The notes below the pieces were generated by a model. It ran no database searches and was not told the DNA's origin. It saw only the letters and a list, made by a program, of their open reading frames with translations. Below, piece by piece: positions 8,831-17,117 of a stretch of DNA of 64,000 nucleotides. Source of the DNA: Lentzea sp. NBRC 105346 (GTDB lineage: Bacteria; Actinomycetota; Actinomycetes; Mycobacteriales; Pseudonocardiaceae). Position 1 is the first letter of the stretch, and every line of letters begins with the position of its first letter. The stretch spans positions 454,866 through 518,865 of the forward strand of contig NZ_BSTQ01000003.1 in assembly GCF_030269605.1 (NCBI RefSeq), read 5' to 3'. The position numbers were made by a program, and so were the translations under genes.

Positions 8831-11266
8831 ATGTCTGCGCGGCCCGGTATCGAGTGGTCGGCGTCGGCGACGCCGTGGATCGCGGCGCTGGCGGTGCTGT
8901 GCTCGTCGACTGCCCTCTCCGGCGTGATCGAAGGCGGCCTGTGGCTGGTGCACATCGCCGTCGCGATCGCGGTGGTGACGGGCACCGGCGCGCTGCTGCG
9001 GTCGACCCGGCTGCCCGCGCCCGTCGTGTCGCTGATGCAGGTCATGGCGTTGCTGTGCCTGCTCGTCACGATCTTCACCCGCACCGGCATCCTCGCCGTG
9101 CTGCCCGGTCCCGAGTCACTCTCCGACCTCGGCACGGTGCTCAGCGACTCGGTCGGCCAGGTGCAGACCGGCGTCCCGCCCGTCCAGGCGACGCCCGCGA
9201 TCCGCTGCCTGGTGATGCTGGCGATCGGCCTGGTGACAGTTCTCGTCGACACGCTGGCGGTCGCCGCCGCCGCGCCCGCGGCGTCCGGCCTGGTGCTGCT
9301 GTGCGTGTTCGCGGTGCCGGCCTCGCTGGCCGAGGAGATGCTGCCGTTCTGGACGTTCGTGTTCGGCGCGGCCGCGTTCGCGTTGCTGCTCGCCGTCGAC
9401 GGGCAGCATCGGCACGAGGCGTGGCGCGGCCGGCTGGGCAGTGGGGCTTCGAGCGGATCCGGGTCGTCGGCGACGGCCGTCGCGAGCATCGCGATGGTGA
9501 TCGCGTTGATCGTCGGTGCGGGGTTCACGCTCGTCGGCACCGTCGGGCGGCTGCCGGGGTCCGGCAACGGGGTCGGCGGCAGCGGCAACAGCGGGCTGGG
9601 CATCAACGCGATGACGAGCCTGCGCGGCATGTTGAACCAGGGCAAGACGCGCGACCTGTTCCGCGTGCGCGGGTTGCCCGAGGCGACGTACATGCGTGCG
9701 ACGACGCTCGACAAGTACGTGGCCAACAAGGGCTGGGAGCGCGGCGGCGACCCGTCCGGCACACCCGCGCAGGGTGAGCTGGCGCGCCCGCCCGGTGATC
9801 GCGGTGAGGGCAAGACGTCCCGCGTCGAGGTGGATCCCGTCGGCTGGCGCGACTTCTGGCTGCCGATCTACGGCTCGCCGCGACGCCTCGACACTCCGGA
9901 CGATCAGTACCTCTACGACCCCGGCCGCGGCATCGTGTTCGCCCAGAACCAGCGCAAGCCCGAGCCGTACCAGCTCGAGACCGTGCTCGACACCCCGACG
10001 GCCGACCAGCTGCGGCGTGCGTCCGGTGACGTGCCGGTCGACCAGTCGTACTTCGTCGTCGACGGGGTCGAGGACCGGGTCGCGCAGCTCGCCCGCGCGC
10101 TGACCAAGGACGCCACGAACCAGTTCGACCGCGCGGTGAAGTTGTACGAGTACTTCACCGGCCCGACCAGCGACTTCAAGTACAAGCTGGAGACCAAGGG
10201 CGACCTGACGTCCGACGCGCTGTCGGACTTCCTGTTCAACGGCAAGGTCGGCTACTGCGAGCAGTACGCGTCAGCGATGGCCGTGCTGGCCCGCCAGGTC
10301 GGCATGCCCGCGCGCGTCGCGCTCGGGTTCACCGCGGGCTACGTCGACGGCGACCAGCGCGTGATCACCAGCGAGGACGCCCACGCGTGGGTCGAGATCT
10401 TCTTCGCGGGCTACGGCTGGGTCACCTTCGACCCCACGCCGATCGACGACGGCCGCGGCGTCACCCCGCCGTACCTGCGCGAATCCGGCGCGCCCGACGA
10501 GAAGGACCCGACGGCCAACTCGTCGTCGACCACCACGACCACGACGACGGCCCCGACGTCGACCAGCGGCTCGGCCGTCCTCGGTCAGGGTCAGCAGGAC
10601 CAGACGGACCCGGTCCACAAGACCCCGCCCTGGCACTACGTCGCGCTGTCGGTCGCACTGGGTCTCGCCGTGCTGCTGACCGCGCTGATGATGCTGGCCC
10701 TGTTCGGAGTGCTCGGTGCCGGACTGGCGGGCATCCCTTGGGCCCGCAAGTTGATCCTGCCGATCGTCATCGGCCTGTGGGCGTTGGCCGCGGCATTGAC
10801 CGCCGCGCTGGTCTCGTGGTGGCTCGCGATCCTGCTCGTGCTGGTCGGCGCGCTGCTGGCACCGATGACCGTCCGCGGCGTGCGGCGCCACAACCACCTG
10901 CACACGATCGCGGCCCTGGGCGCCGGCGCCGCCACCGCCGCGTGGCAGGAGCTGCTGGCCGAGTCGATCGACCGCGGGGTGCGGATCCCGTCGTCCGAAA
11001 CGATCCGCACGGCGTCCCGCCGCCTGGCGCGCGAGCACAACCTCGACGAGGACGGCCGCAACGGCCTGCGCACCGTGATCGGCGCCATCGAACGCTCCTG
11101 GTACAGCGCGCACCCAGGGACCGACCCGAACCTGCCCGGCGCGGTCGCGGCGGTCCGGGCGAGCATGGCCCGCAACGCGAAGCTGTCGCTGCGCGCCCAC
11201 CTGTTCCCGCGCTCGGTGCTGCACCCGGCGCCGCGCCCGGTGATCGACGAACCGGTTCCGGTCTAA
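8831..11266 (+). CDS. TgpA-like transglutaminase membrane protein
   Basis: This 811-residue protein has an N-terminal DUF3488 block of about five to six membrane helices (about 15-240), an extracytoplasmic transglutaminase-like core, one or more C-terminal helices (about 600-690) and a cytoplasmic tail. The Cys-His-Asp triad is visible: Cys in GYCEQYASAMAVLAR, His in TSEDAHAWVEIFF, Asp in WVTFDPTP. A Thr/Ser-rich linker (about 555-580) precedes the C-terminal helices. The best-known relative is the essential Pseudomonas TgpA. It closes the moxR-DUF58 operon, which ends at the hairpin at 11272-11305. The natural substrate is unknown. Confidence 0.92.
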   Translation: MSARPGIEWSASATPWIAALAVLCSSTALSGVIEGGLWLVHIAVAIAVVTGTGALLRSTRLPAPVVSLMQVMALLCLLVTIFTRTGILAVLPGPESLSDLGTVLSDSVGQVQTGVPPVQATPAIRCLVMLAIGLVTVLVDTLAVAAAAPAASGLVLLCVFAVPASLAEEMLPFWTFVFGAAAFALLLAVDGQHRHEAWRGRLGSGASSGSGSSATAVASIAMVIALIVGAGFTLVGTVGRLPGSGNGVGGSGNSGLGINAMTSLRGMLNQGKTRDLFRVRGLPEATYMRATTLDKYVANKGWERGGDPSGTPAQGELARPPGDRGEGKTSRVEVDPVGWRDFWLPIYGSPRRLDTPDDQYLYDPGRGIVFAQNQRKPEPYQLETVLDTPTADQLRRASGDVPVDQSYFVVDGVEDRVAQLARALTKDATNQFDRAVKLYEYFTGPTSDFKYKLETKGDLTSDALSDFLFNGKVGYCEQYASAMAVLARQVGMPARVALGFTAGYVDGDQRVITSEDAHAWVEIFFAGYGWVTFDPTPIDDGRGVTPPYLRESGAPDEKDPTANSSSTTTTTTTAPTSTSGSAVLGQGQQDQTDPVHKTPPWHYVALSVALGLAVLLTALMMLALFGVLGAGLAGIPWARKLILPIVIGLWALAAALTAALVSWWLAILLVLVGALLAPMTVRGVRRHNHLHTIAALGAGAATAAWQELLAESIDRGVRIPSSETIRTASRRLAREHNLDEDGRNGLRTVIGAIERSWYSAHPGTDPNLPGAVAAVRASMARNAKLSLRAHLFPRSVLHPAPRPVIDEPVPV

Positions 11267-11271
11267 ACGCC

Positions 11272-11305
11272 GCTGGGCCCGTCCCCTGATCGGGACGGGC
11301 CCAGC
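11272..11305. terminator. GC-rich hairpin between convergent genes
   Basis: Perfect 14-bp arms (GCTGGGCCCGTCCC and its complement) enclose a 6-nt loop, 5 nt after the tgpA stop and 12 nt from the DUF3040 stop on the other strand. It can serve both genes. It has no sequence kinship to the CCGTTA family of palindromes. Confidence 0.75.
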
Positions 11306-11317
11306 TGTTTCGCGGCT

Positions 11318-11710
11318 TTACTCCTCGTCGAAACGACGGCGGAAGCGCTCCTCCATACGTTCGGAGAACGAGCTGCGGCTGCGGGACGGCCGGCCGTCCT
11401 CCGCTGTCTCCTCAGCAACCTGGTCGCCGCGACGAAGCGTCGTCAGGGTGACCAGCACGCCGAAGAACATCAGCAGGAATCCAACGACGCTCACCACGGG
11501 AATGCCCACGATGGCGAGCTTCGGCAACATCACACCAGTGACGAGCAGCGCCACACCAAGCACGAACAACGCGATGCCCTGGATGCGGCGACGCCGGGAC
11601 GGCCTCCGCAACTTGGCGCCACGCACGGTGGATGCGAACTTCGGGTCTTCGGCGTAGAGCGCGCGCTCGATCTGGTCGAGCAGTCGCTGCTCGTGCTCGG
11701 AGAGTGGCAT
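11318..11710 (-). CDS. DUF3040 membrane protein
   Basis: This 130-residue protein starts MPLSEHEQRLLDQIERAL, the DUF3040 signature, followed by the conserved ALYAEDPKFAS. Two close membrane helices (about 45-65 and 70-92) are followed by a charged tail with many Arg/Glu. A strong GGAGGAGG stands 4 nt before the ATG. The family is common in actinobacteria, and its function is not known. In many of them it lies near mraZ and dinB, as it does loosely here. Confidence 0.9.
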   Translation of the reverse strand: MPLSEHEQRLLDQIERALYAEDPKFASTVRGAKLRRPSRRRRIQGIALFVLGVALLVTGVMLPKLAIVGIPVVSVVGFLLMFFGVLVTLTTLRRGDQVAEETAEDGRPSRSRSSFSERMEERFRRRFDEE

Positions 11711-12858
11711 GGCTCCTCCTCCGGCACAGCGGTCGCGGGCGCCGGGTGTTCACGGTTGCCGCCGATCCCGGCGGACGGCCCACCCTGGGGACGTCACCAT
11801 CCAGGATACGATCCACGCGGCCTGGCGACTACCCAGTCAGCCTTCTCATACGGTCGGTTCTGTCACCATCATCCTCCTGGGGCAGTGGTGAGGCCTCCGT
11901 GAGGCTGTCTTGCGCCGGTGCTCACGGCGTGTTTCCGCCGCTGTCTCACGTGGGCGCGGGCTGATCTTTCGGTCGGTCACGGACCGTAGAGGACGATTCC
12001 ACTCCACGCGGCCAGACCGCGCCAGGTGGGGCGTGGGTGATGGGGCCGGTGGCGGGTTCGGCGCGCGCGGATGTCAGGTGGGGTACGCCAAGGCGGGCAG
12101 ATCGGAGAAGCCCGGCGGGGTGCGGGAGCCGGACCGGGAGCCAAGGGCCGCGCGCGGAAGTCAGGCAGAGGGAACGCGAGCGGAGCGCGGAAGCCGGACG
12201 GGGCGGGGCGCGAGCGCAGGCACCGCGCGGAAGCCACACCGAGTTCACGAACGCAGGCTGAGCGTGGAAGTCCGACGGGTGCGGGCAAGCCAGGCGGGCC
12301 GCGGACGCCGCCTTCGCGCGCGCGAAGGCGGAAGGGCGAAACCGGGTGTGCCACGAAGCTGGGCGCGCGCGGGCGGAGCCGGGAGAAGCGGGGCGGGAGG
12401 GTGCGCCAAGCCTGCAGGACGGAGAAGCCGGCGGGGCATGGGAAGGCCGGCGGGGCAAAGCGAAACGCAGGCGGAACCGGGAAGCAGCGTGGGCCGCGGA
12501 AGCCGGTGCGCGCGAGGCGAAGGCGGAAGTGGCGGGAGAAGGCGAGCGGGGCAGGAGAGGGCGAGCGGGGCAGGAGAGGGCGAGGGGCGGGCGGGGGCGC
12601 GTAAAGCGCACAGGGCGAAGAAGCCCGGCCGGACGGAAGCAGGGCGGGACGCGCGACCACTGAACGGCGAAGGCAAAGCGGTGCGCCAGGTGTTGAGCGG
12701 TGGGCCGAGTGCGCAACACGCCGGGGCTGAATGGGGAACACGCGAGACGTCGAGGGGTCGAGCGAAGGCCGGGCCGCGTGCGGCGGCGGGCGGGGTGCTA
12801 ACACCGAATGGCTGGGAGCTCATTGGCGGGCGGCGGGTGCGCGGGGCGGTGGGTGGGG
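11711..12858. other. Gene-free 1.1-kb stretch, purine-rich low-complexity core
   Basis: I see no convincing gene. From about 12030 to 12720 the plus strand is dominated by G and A, with endlessly varied words such as GGAAGCCGG, GGCGGGGC and GAGAAG. The local duplicate GCGAGCGGGGCAGGAGAGG occurs twice in tandem near 12545-12585. Frames stay open on both strands only because stops are rare in such sequence, and their translations are Arg/Ala/Gly or Pro/Ser/Arg mixtures with no domain. The promoter of the DUF3040 gene must lie at the left end. Confidence 0.7.
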
Positions 12859-13452
12859 TCATTGGGACATCGCTGGCTGGTGCAGTCCGGACAGGACTTG
12901 GCGGGGCACGGTTGTGCCGCGCTTCGGCGCCGCGTCCAGCTCCGCGTGCAGGGTGAGTGGGTCCACGAAGGAGGAGACCTCGCTCAGCACCGCGCGGATG
13001 TCTGCCATGGATCGCATGTGGCGCACGGTGTCGACGGCCGCGCGCGCCAGCGGAGCGGTGATGGCTCCGTCGCGCATCACGGGAGCCGGTAGGCGGCTCG
13101 TTCGCTCGACGTGCACGGCGGCGCAGCCGGCGGTACTCCGCAATGGCGCGAGGATGTGGACCGGGCCGGTGGCCGGTGAGGCGCGCATGCCGTGCAGCTG
13201 CAGGGCGTCGACGCCGGTGACAATCGCGCCACGGCCCGCGTAGCGCAGGGCCGCGTGAATCCGCTGGCGTCTGGTGGGCGGAGCCTTGCCCAGCAACACG
13301 ATTCCGGGCATCAGGTGCTGCCACCCGCCCCCGGGATCACAGCGGCGAGCGATCAGGGAGCTCGTCAGTCCGATGTGGATGAGATCGGAGATCAGGGCGA
13401 TGCGGTAGGCGAACAGGTCTGCGAGGGCTTCCAGGTCGATGGGGTGGCGCAT
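12859..13452 (-). CDS. AbiEi-like (type IV antitoxin family) protein
   Basis: This 197-residue protein is of the AbiEi-antitoxin-like group abundant in Pseudonocardiales. The early RRCDPGGGWQHLMPGIVLL and RQRIHAALRYAGRGAIVTG match the winged-helix and linker part; a later DGAITAPLARAAVDTVR belongs to the same fold. The C-terminal DUF559/endonuclease half found in some relatives is absent, and there is no adjacent AbiEii nucleotidyltransferase toxin, so it is a solitary member. ATG at 13452 is used because upstream codons lie in the DnaA-box region. Its role is unknown. Confidence 0.7.
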   Translation of the reverse strand: MRHPIDLEALADLFAYRIALISDLIHIGLTSSLIARRCDPGGGWQHLMPGIVLLGKAPPTRRQRIHAALRYAGRGAIVTGVDALQLHGMRASPATGPVHILAPLRSTAGCAAVHVERTSRLPAPVMRDGAITAPLARAAVDTVRHMRSMADIRAVLSEVSSFVDPLTLHAELDAAPKRGTTVPRQVLSGLHQPAMSQ

Positions 13453-13503
13453 GGGTTCAGCTTGCCGCGAGGGGAAGGGCCACAAGCCGGAGAACCGCGA
13501 AGC

Positions 13504-13530
13504 TGTGGATAACCGGGGGGCTGTGGATAA
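13504..13530 (-). promoter_or_regulatory. Two consensus DnaA boxes
   Basis: TGTGGATAA occurs at 13504-13512 and 13522-13530, that is TTATCCACA on the minus strand twice in the same direction, 18 bp apart. They lie 52-78 nt upstream of the AbiEi-like start. Both match the bacterial DnaA consensus exactly. No other origin features (dnaA, dnaN, many boxes) are present, so this is not an origin. Confidence 0.6.
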
Positions 13531-13577
13531 GTCGCCCCCAAAACCACCACGAGAGCGCGGGAATGTCGGTGGGGTGT

Positions 13578-13624
13578 GGTATGCGGCGTGGTCACGACCC
13601 CTCGACCCGACCACGCCGCATACC
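13578..13624 (-). terminator. 16-bp hairpin directly after a stop codon
   Basis: Arms 13578-13593 and 13609-13624 are perfect complements (GGTATGCGGCGTGGTC) around a 15-nt loop. The hairpin starts at the base after the stop of the 97-residue membrane protein, so it probably ends that transcript before the DnaA boxes. Confidence 0.7.
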
Positions 13625-13918
13625 TCACAGGCGGACCAGGGCGGACGTGTAGCCGACGGAGTCGGGCTCGTCCTCGGTCAGAGCGAGCGCACGCAGTTCC
13701 CGGCCGCGGGCGCGGACGTTCTGCCAGGACTCGTAGACGTACATCAGGCCGGCGGACAGCCCGATGGCGGCGGCGACGGCGAGCACGCCGGAGGCGTTGA
13801 TCAGGACGACGGTGGCGACCACCGCCCACAGCACGACGACGGTGAACAGGACCGTGGCCACGACCTGCTCGGTGTACTTGCGGCGGGCACGGAGGATCTC
13901 TTCGCGCGACAGCGACAT
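13625..13918 (-). CDS. Small membrane protein of unknown function
   Basis: This 97-residue protein is not assigned to a family. A charged N-terminus (MSLSREEILRARRKYTEQ) leads into two membrane helices (about 19-42 and 46-64). The cytoplasmic C-terminus contains a short Tyr/Trp segment and an Arg/Glu-rich stretch. AGAGGAG lies 6 nt before the ATG, a strong ribosome site. It is downstream of the Crp-family gene in the same direction with a 72-nt gap, and it ends in a hairpin. Confidence 0.75.
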   Translation of the reverse strand: MSLSREEILRARRKYTEQVVATVLFTVVVLWAVVATVVLINASGVLAVAAAIGLSAGLMYVYESWQNVRARGRELRALALTEDEPDSVGYTSALVRL

Positions 13919-13990
13919 GGCGACTCCTCTGGGACGAGAACCTAAACAGGAGTCAAGCCAAGAAGCGGAAATACATCTGCGTCAGATGAC

Positions 13991-14638
13991 TCAGAGCAGG
14001 CGCAGTTCGTCCTCGCGCAGGATCGTGATGTGGTTGCGCCGCGTCTCGATGATTCCGCGCTCGCGCAGCACCTTCAAGACCCGGACCAGGGTCTCCCGCG
14101 AAATTCCCGCGATGCCGGCCAGCTCGCGCTGCGTCAACGGCACGGAGGCGATCAGGTCGTGGGACGCACCGAGAACGTCGCGGTGCGCCACGTCCAGCAA
14201 CACAGCGGCGACACGGTGCAGCGCCGGACCGGAGCGGAGTTCCTGCTGGTTGCCCGCGGCACGGCTGCGCGACACCACGATCTGCAGCATCGCCCACGCG
14301 ATCCGGGGGCGGGTCTGGCCCAGCGCCGCCAGCCGCGCACCGGAGATCAGCAAACCGGAAACGTTGTCGAGCGCGGTCAGCGTGGCGCTGCGCGGACGGC
14401 CGTCCACGGCGGCCATCTCACCGAGGATCTCCCCTGCCCCGCGCACGGCCCACACGGTCTCCTCGCCGGCCGCGGACACCGTGCTGACCCGCACCAGACC
14501 GCTGAACACCACCATGATGCTCTGCGTCGGGTCGCCCTGGTGACAGATCACCGCACCCGGCGCGAACTCGACCATCACGCCCGCGCGGAGCATGGCGGCC
14601 CGGTCCGCGGCCCCGATGAGCCCCCAGAACGTGTCCAT
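13991..14638 (-). CDS. Crp/Fnr-family transcription regulator
   Basis: This protein of about 215 residues has an N-terminal cyclic-nucleotide-type beta-barrel and a C-terminal winged helix. The barrel reads APGAVICHQGDPTQSIMVVFSGLVRV and GEILGEMAAVDGRPRSATLTA, which lacks the full cAMP-contact set of E. coli CRP. The recognition helix lies in LTQRELAGIAGISRETLVRVLKVL, the usual Crp TxxExxxxxGxSRxTVxR pattern. There is no Fnr cysteine cluster. It follows dinB by 54 nt on the same strand. Its ligand and targets are not evident. Confidence 0.88.
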   Translation of the reverse strand: MDTFWGLIGAADRAAMLRAGVMVEFAPGAVICHQGDPTQSIMVVFSGLVRVSTVSAAGEETVWAVRGAGEILGEMAAVDGRPRSATLTALDNVSGLLISGARLAALGQTRPRIAWAMLQIVVSRSRAAGNQQELRSGPALHRVAAVLLDVAHRDVLGASHDLIASVPLTQRELAGIAGISRETLVRVLKVLRERGIIETRRNHITILREDELRLL

Positions 14639-14692
14639 GGCCCCAGCGTGCCCGCAGCGAGTACGACACCGCACTGCGCCAAAAAGGCGAGA

Positions 14693-15973
14693 TCACTCGG
14701 GCTTGGGCTCGAACTCCCCGGACCGGTCGGGGGCCGCGGCCAGCAGCGACGCGGGCCGCACCGCCAGCGAACCGAAACGCGAGCGCGCCTGGTCCGCGGC
14801 CTGCTCGGCCTCCCGCCAGCCGCGCTCCGGCGCGTCCAGCAGCAGTTGTTCCGAGCCCTCCGCGCCGACCAACTGCTCGACCCGCACCCCGATCAACCGC
14901 ACGGCACCCGGCGGCACCTGCGTGTCCAGCAGCTCCGCCGCGGTCCGGTACACCTCCTGCGTCACGTCGGTCGGCACGCGCAACGTCCGCGATCGCGTGA
15001 TCGTCGTGAAGTCCGAGAACCGCACCTTGATCGACACGGTTCGGCCGCGCAAACCCTTGGCGCGCAACGAGGACGCCGACCGCTCGGCCAGCCGGAGCAG
15101 CTCACGCCGCAACAACGAACGGTCGTAGTGGTCGACCTCGAACGTCTCCTCGGCGCCGATCGACTTCTCCCGGTGCTCGGGCACCACCTTGCGGTCGTCG
15201 TGCCCCTGCGCCAACGAGAAAAGGTGCTCGGCCAGCGCCACACCGATCATCCGCCGCAGCCTCGGCAACGGGGTGGCCGCCACGTCCGCGACGGTCTCCA
15301 GACCCGCATGCGCAAGCCGTTCCGCCGTCTTCGCCCCGACGCCCCACAACGCCGACACCGGCAACGGGTGCAGGAAGTCGAGCACCGCGTCGCGCGGCAC
15401 CACCATCATCCCGTCCGGCTTGCACATCCCGGACGCCAGCTTCGCCAGGAACTTCGTCGGCCCCACGCCCACCGAGCACGTGACGCCCTGCAACTCGAAC
15501 ACCCGCTGCCGGATCAGCTGACCCACCCCGCCGGACGTGAGCCCCAGCCGCCGCAACGCTCCCCCGACGTCCAGGAACGCCTCGTCCAGCGACAGCGGCT
15601 CGACCAGCGGCGTGACGTCACGAAAGATCGCCATGACCGCACGCGACACCTCGGTGTACAGCGGGAACTGCGGCGGCAGGTACACCGCGTGCGGCGCCAG
15701 CCTGCGCGCGTGCGCCGTCGGCATCGCGGACCGCACGCCGTACTCGCGGGCGAGGTAGTTCGCCGAGCAGACCACCCCGCGGCCGCCGACCCCGCCCACG
15801 ACGACCGGAACGGACTCAAGCTCGGGGCGTTCGCGGATCTCGACCGACGCGTAGAAGGCGTCCATGTCGACGTGCAGCATCGGGCAACCGGTGTCGTCGG
15901 GCCACGACCCGTCGCGCGCCAGGAAACGGTCGCGCAGCCCGCGCGGCAGGTTCGCGCTGCGCCCCACGACCAC
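14693..15973 (-). CDS. dinB: DNA polymerase IV (Y-family)
   Basis: This 426-residue lesion-bypass polymerase carries the catalytic carboxylates in LHVDMDAFYASVE and EPLSLDEAFLDVGG, the steric YLAREYGVRSAMP finger region, and two helix-hairpin-helix stretches (VSALWGVGAKTAERLAHAGL) before the little-finger domain. The start is GTG at 15973; about 30 residues precede the catalytic motif, more than in the shortest homologues, so a start nearer is possible. The C-terminus shows no obvious beta-clamp peptide. It lies 31 nt after the amidohydrolase on the same strand. No LexA box was seen. Confidence 0.93.
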   Translation of the reverse strand: MVVGRSANLPRGLRDRFLARDGSWPDDTGCPMLHVDMDAFYASVEIRERPELESVPVVVGGVGGRGVVCSANYLAREYGVRSAMPTAHARRLAPHAVYLPPQFPLYTEVSRAVMAIFRDVTPLVEPLSLDEAFLDVGGALRRLGLTSGGVGQLIRQRVFELQGVTCSVGVGPTKFLAKLASGMCKPDGMMVVPRDAVLDFLHPLPVSALWGVGAKTAERLAHAGLETVADVAATPLPRLRRMIGVALAEHLFSLAQGHDDRKVVPEHREKSIGAEETFEVDHYDRSLLRRELLRLAERSASSLRAKGLRGRTVSIKVRFSDFTTITRSRTLRVPTDVTQEVYRTAAELLDTQVPPGAVRLIGVRVEQLVGAEGSEQLLLDAPERGWREAEQAADQARSRFGSLAVRPASLLAAAPDRSGEFEPKPE

Positions 15974-16004
15974 CCCCGAAAGCTAGAACACCCGTTCGAA
16001 CATC

Positions 16005-17105
16005 CTACAGGCCGTAGACGCGCCGGGCGTTCTCCGACGCGATCAGCCGCGCGATGCGCACGGCGTCGCGCTCGGTGAACGCGTCGTGCTTGAGCCCGAA
16101 CGAGAGGAAGTCCGACAGCGCGTGCCGGAACAACAACGCGCCCAGGTAGTACAGCTCCGCCAGCCCGAACGCGTCGGACGAGAAGAGGAACTTCCCGAAC
16201 GGCACGATCTCCAGCGCCTCCTTGAACACGCGCGTCGCCTGGTGGCCCAGCGCGTGCGTCGCCAGCCCGAGATCGCAGTACACGTGCGGGAACACCTGCG
16301 CGAGATACCCCGCGTTGCGGTGGAACGGGTAGTTGTGCAGCAACATGATCGGCACGCCGCGCGACTCGGTGGCACGCAGGAAGTCGGTCAGCAGCAACGG
16401 ATCGCAGCGGTGCAGGTCCGCGTCCGAGTCGCCGTACCCGACGTGGAACTGCACCGGCAGCCCGCGTTCGATCGCCTCCCACACCAGGAACCGCGTCAAC
16501 ACCTCCGAGGCGCACCGCGAGCCGGACCACTCGTGCACCGCGCGCGCAACGTCCTCATCGGACGGACGCTCACCGCGCAGGGCGAGCCCGATCCGGTACG
16601 CCGCAACGGACTTCGCCCCCACGGCCGAAGAGGCGTGCAACCGGGAACGCACTTCGTCCGCGAACTCCCGCGGCCCCGTACCGGCCGCCTTCACCGCCTC
16701 GGCCAGCGTCTCCAGCCGCACGATCTCGAACGCGTCCGCGCCGTCGGCCAGCGCGCGCAGCTCGTCGTGCGCGAGCAGCCGGTCCGGCTGGAAGCCGCCG
16801 TCGACGAGGTAGGTCTGGATCCCGGTCGCGGTCAGGAACGTCCGGGACACCTCGGTGATGTGCAGCGAGTTCCGCCGTTCGAGGTACGCCTCCGGCGTGG
16901 CGTGCCGGGGCAGGTCCAGCAGCGGCGCGCACCACTTGCGCACCGCGAGCCCGATGGACGAGTCGAACAGCGTCGTCCCGGGAGCGGCCGAGGAGGCCTC
17001 GGTGAGCAGCGACTCGAACTCGGCGCGGTCGCTGTCCGTCCGCAACACGCCATGGCAGTGGTGGTCGACCAGACCGAGTTCGGCGACGAACGGCAGGATG
17101 CCCAT
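16005..17105 (-). CDS. FluG-type amidohydrolase
   Basis: This 366-residue TIM-barrel amidohydrolase carries the metal-binding DHHCHG near the N-terminus (about residues 14-19), QFHVGYGD in the middle, LLHNYPFHR, and the late metal ligand in LFSSDAFGLAELYYLG. It matches the amidohydrolase half of fungal FluG, whose other half is a glutamine-synthetase domain, and exactly such a gene is divergent next door. The ATG at 17105 is only 12 nt from the ATG of that neighbour, so its mRNA is probably leaderless or its promoter lies inside the neighbour. The substrate is unknown. Confidence 0.85.
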   Translation of the reverse strand: MGILPFVAELGLVDHHCHGVLRTDSDRAEFESLLTEASSAAPGTTLFDSSIGLAVRKWCAPLLDLPRHATPEAYLERRNSLHITEVSRTFLTATGIQTYLVDGGFQPDRLLAHDELRALADGADAFEIVRLETLAEAVKAAGTGPREFADEVRSRLHASSAVGAKSVAAYRIGLALRGERPSDEDVARAVHEWSGSRCASEVLTRFLVWEAIERGLPVQFHVGYGDSDADLHRCDPLLLTDFLRATESRGVPIMLLHNYPFHRNAGYLAQVFPHVYCDLGLATHALGHQATRVFKEALEIVPFGKFLFSSDAFGLAELYYLGALLFRHALSDFLSFGLKHDAFTERDAVRIARLIASENARRVYGL

Positions 17106-17117
17106 ACCGTAAGCATC

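Noticed and set aside
11910..12956. 348-codon plus-strand and 257- to 275-codon minus-strand frames in the low-complexity stretch
   Set aside because: They overlap each other in an Arg/Gly/Ala or Pro/Ser/Arg mixture caused by base composition, without a domain or ribosome site.
13504..13530. Chromosome origin
   Set aside because: Only two DnaA boxes, with no dnaA/dnaN genes and no AT-rich unwinding region.
14030..16078. 682-codon plus-strand frame over Crp and DinB
   Set aside because: DinB and Crp motifs are complete on the other strand; this frame is low-complexity His/Arg/Gln.
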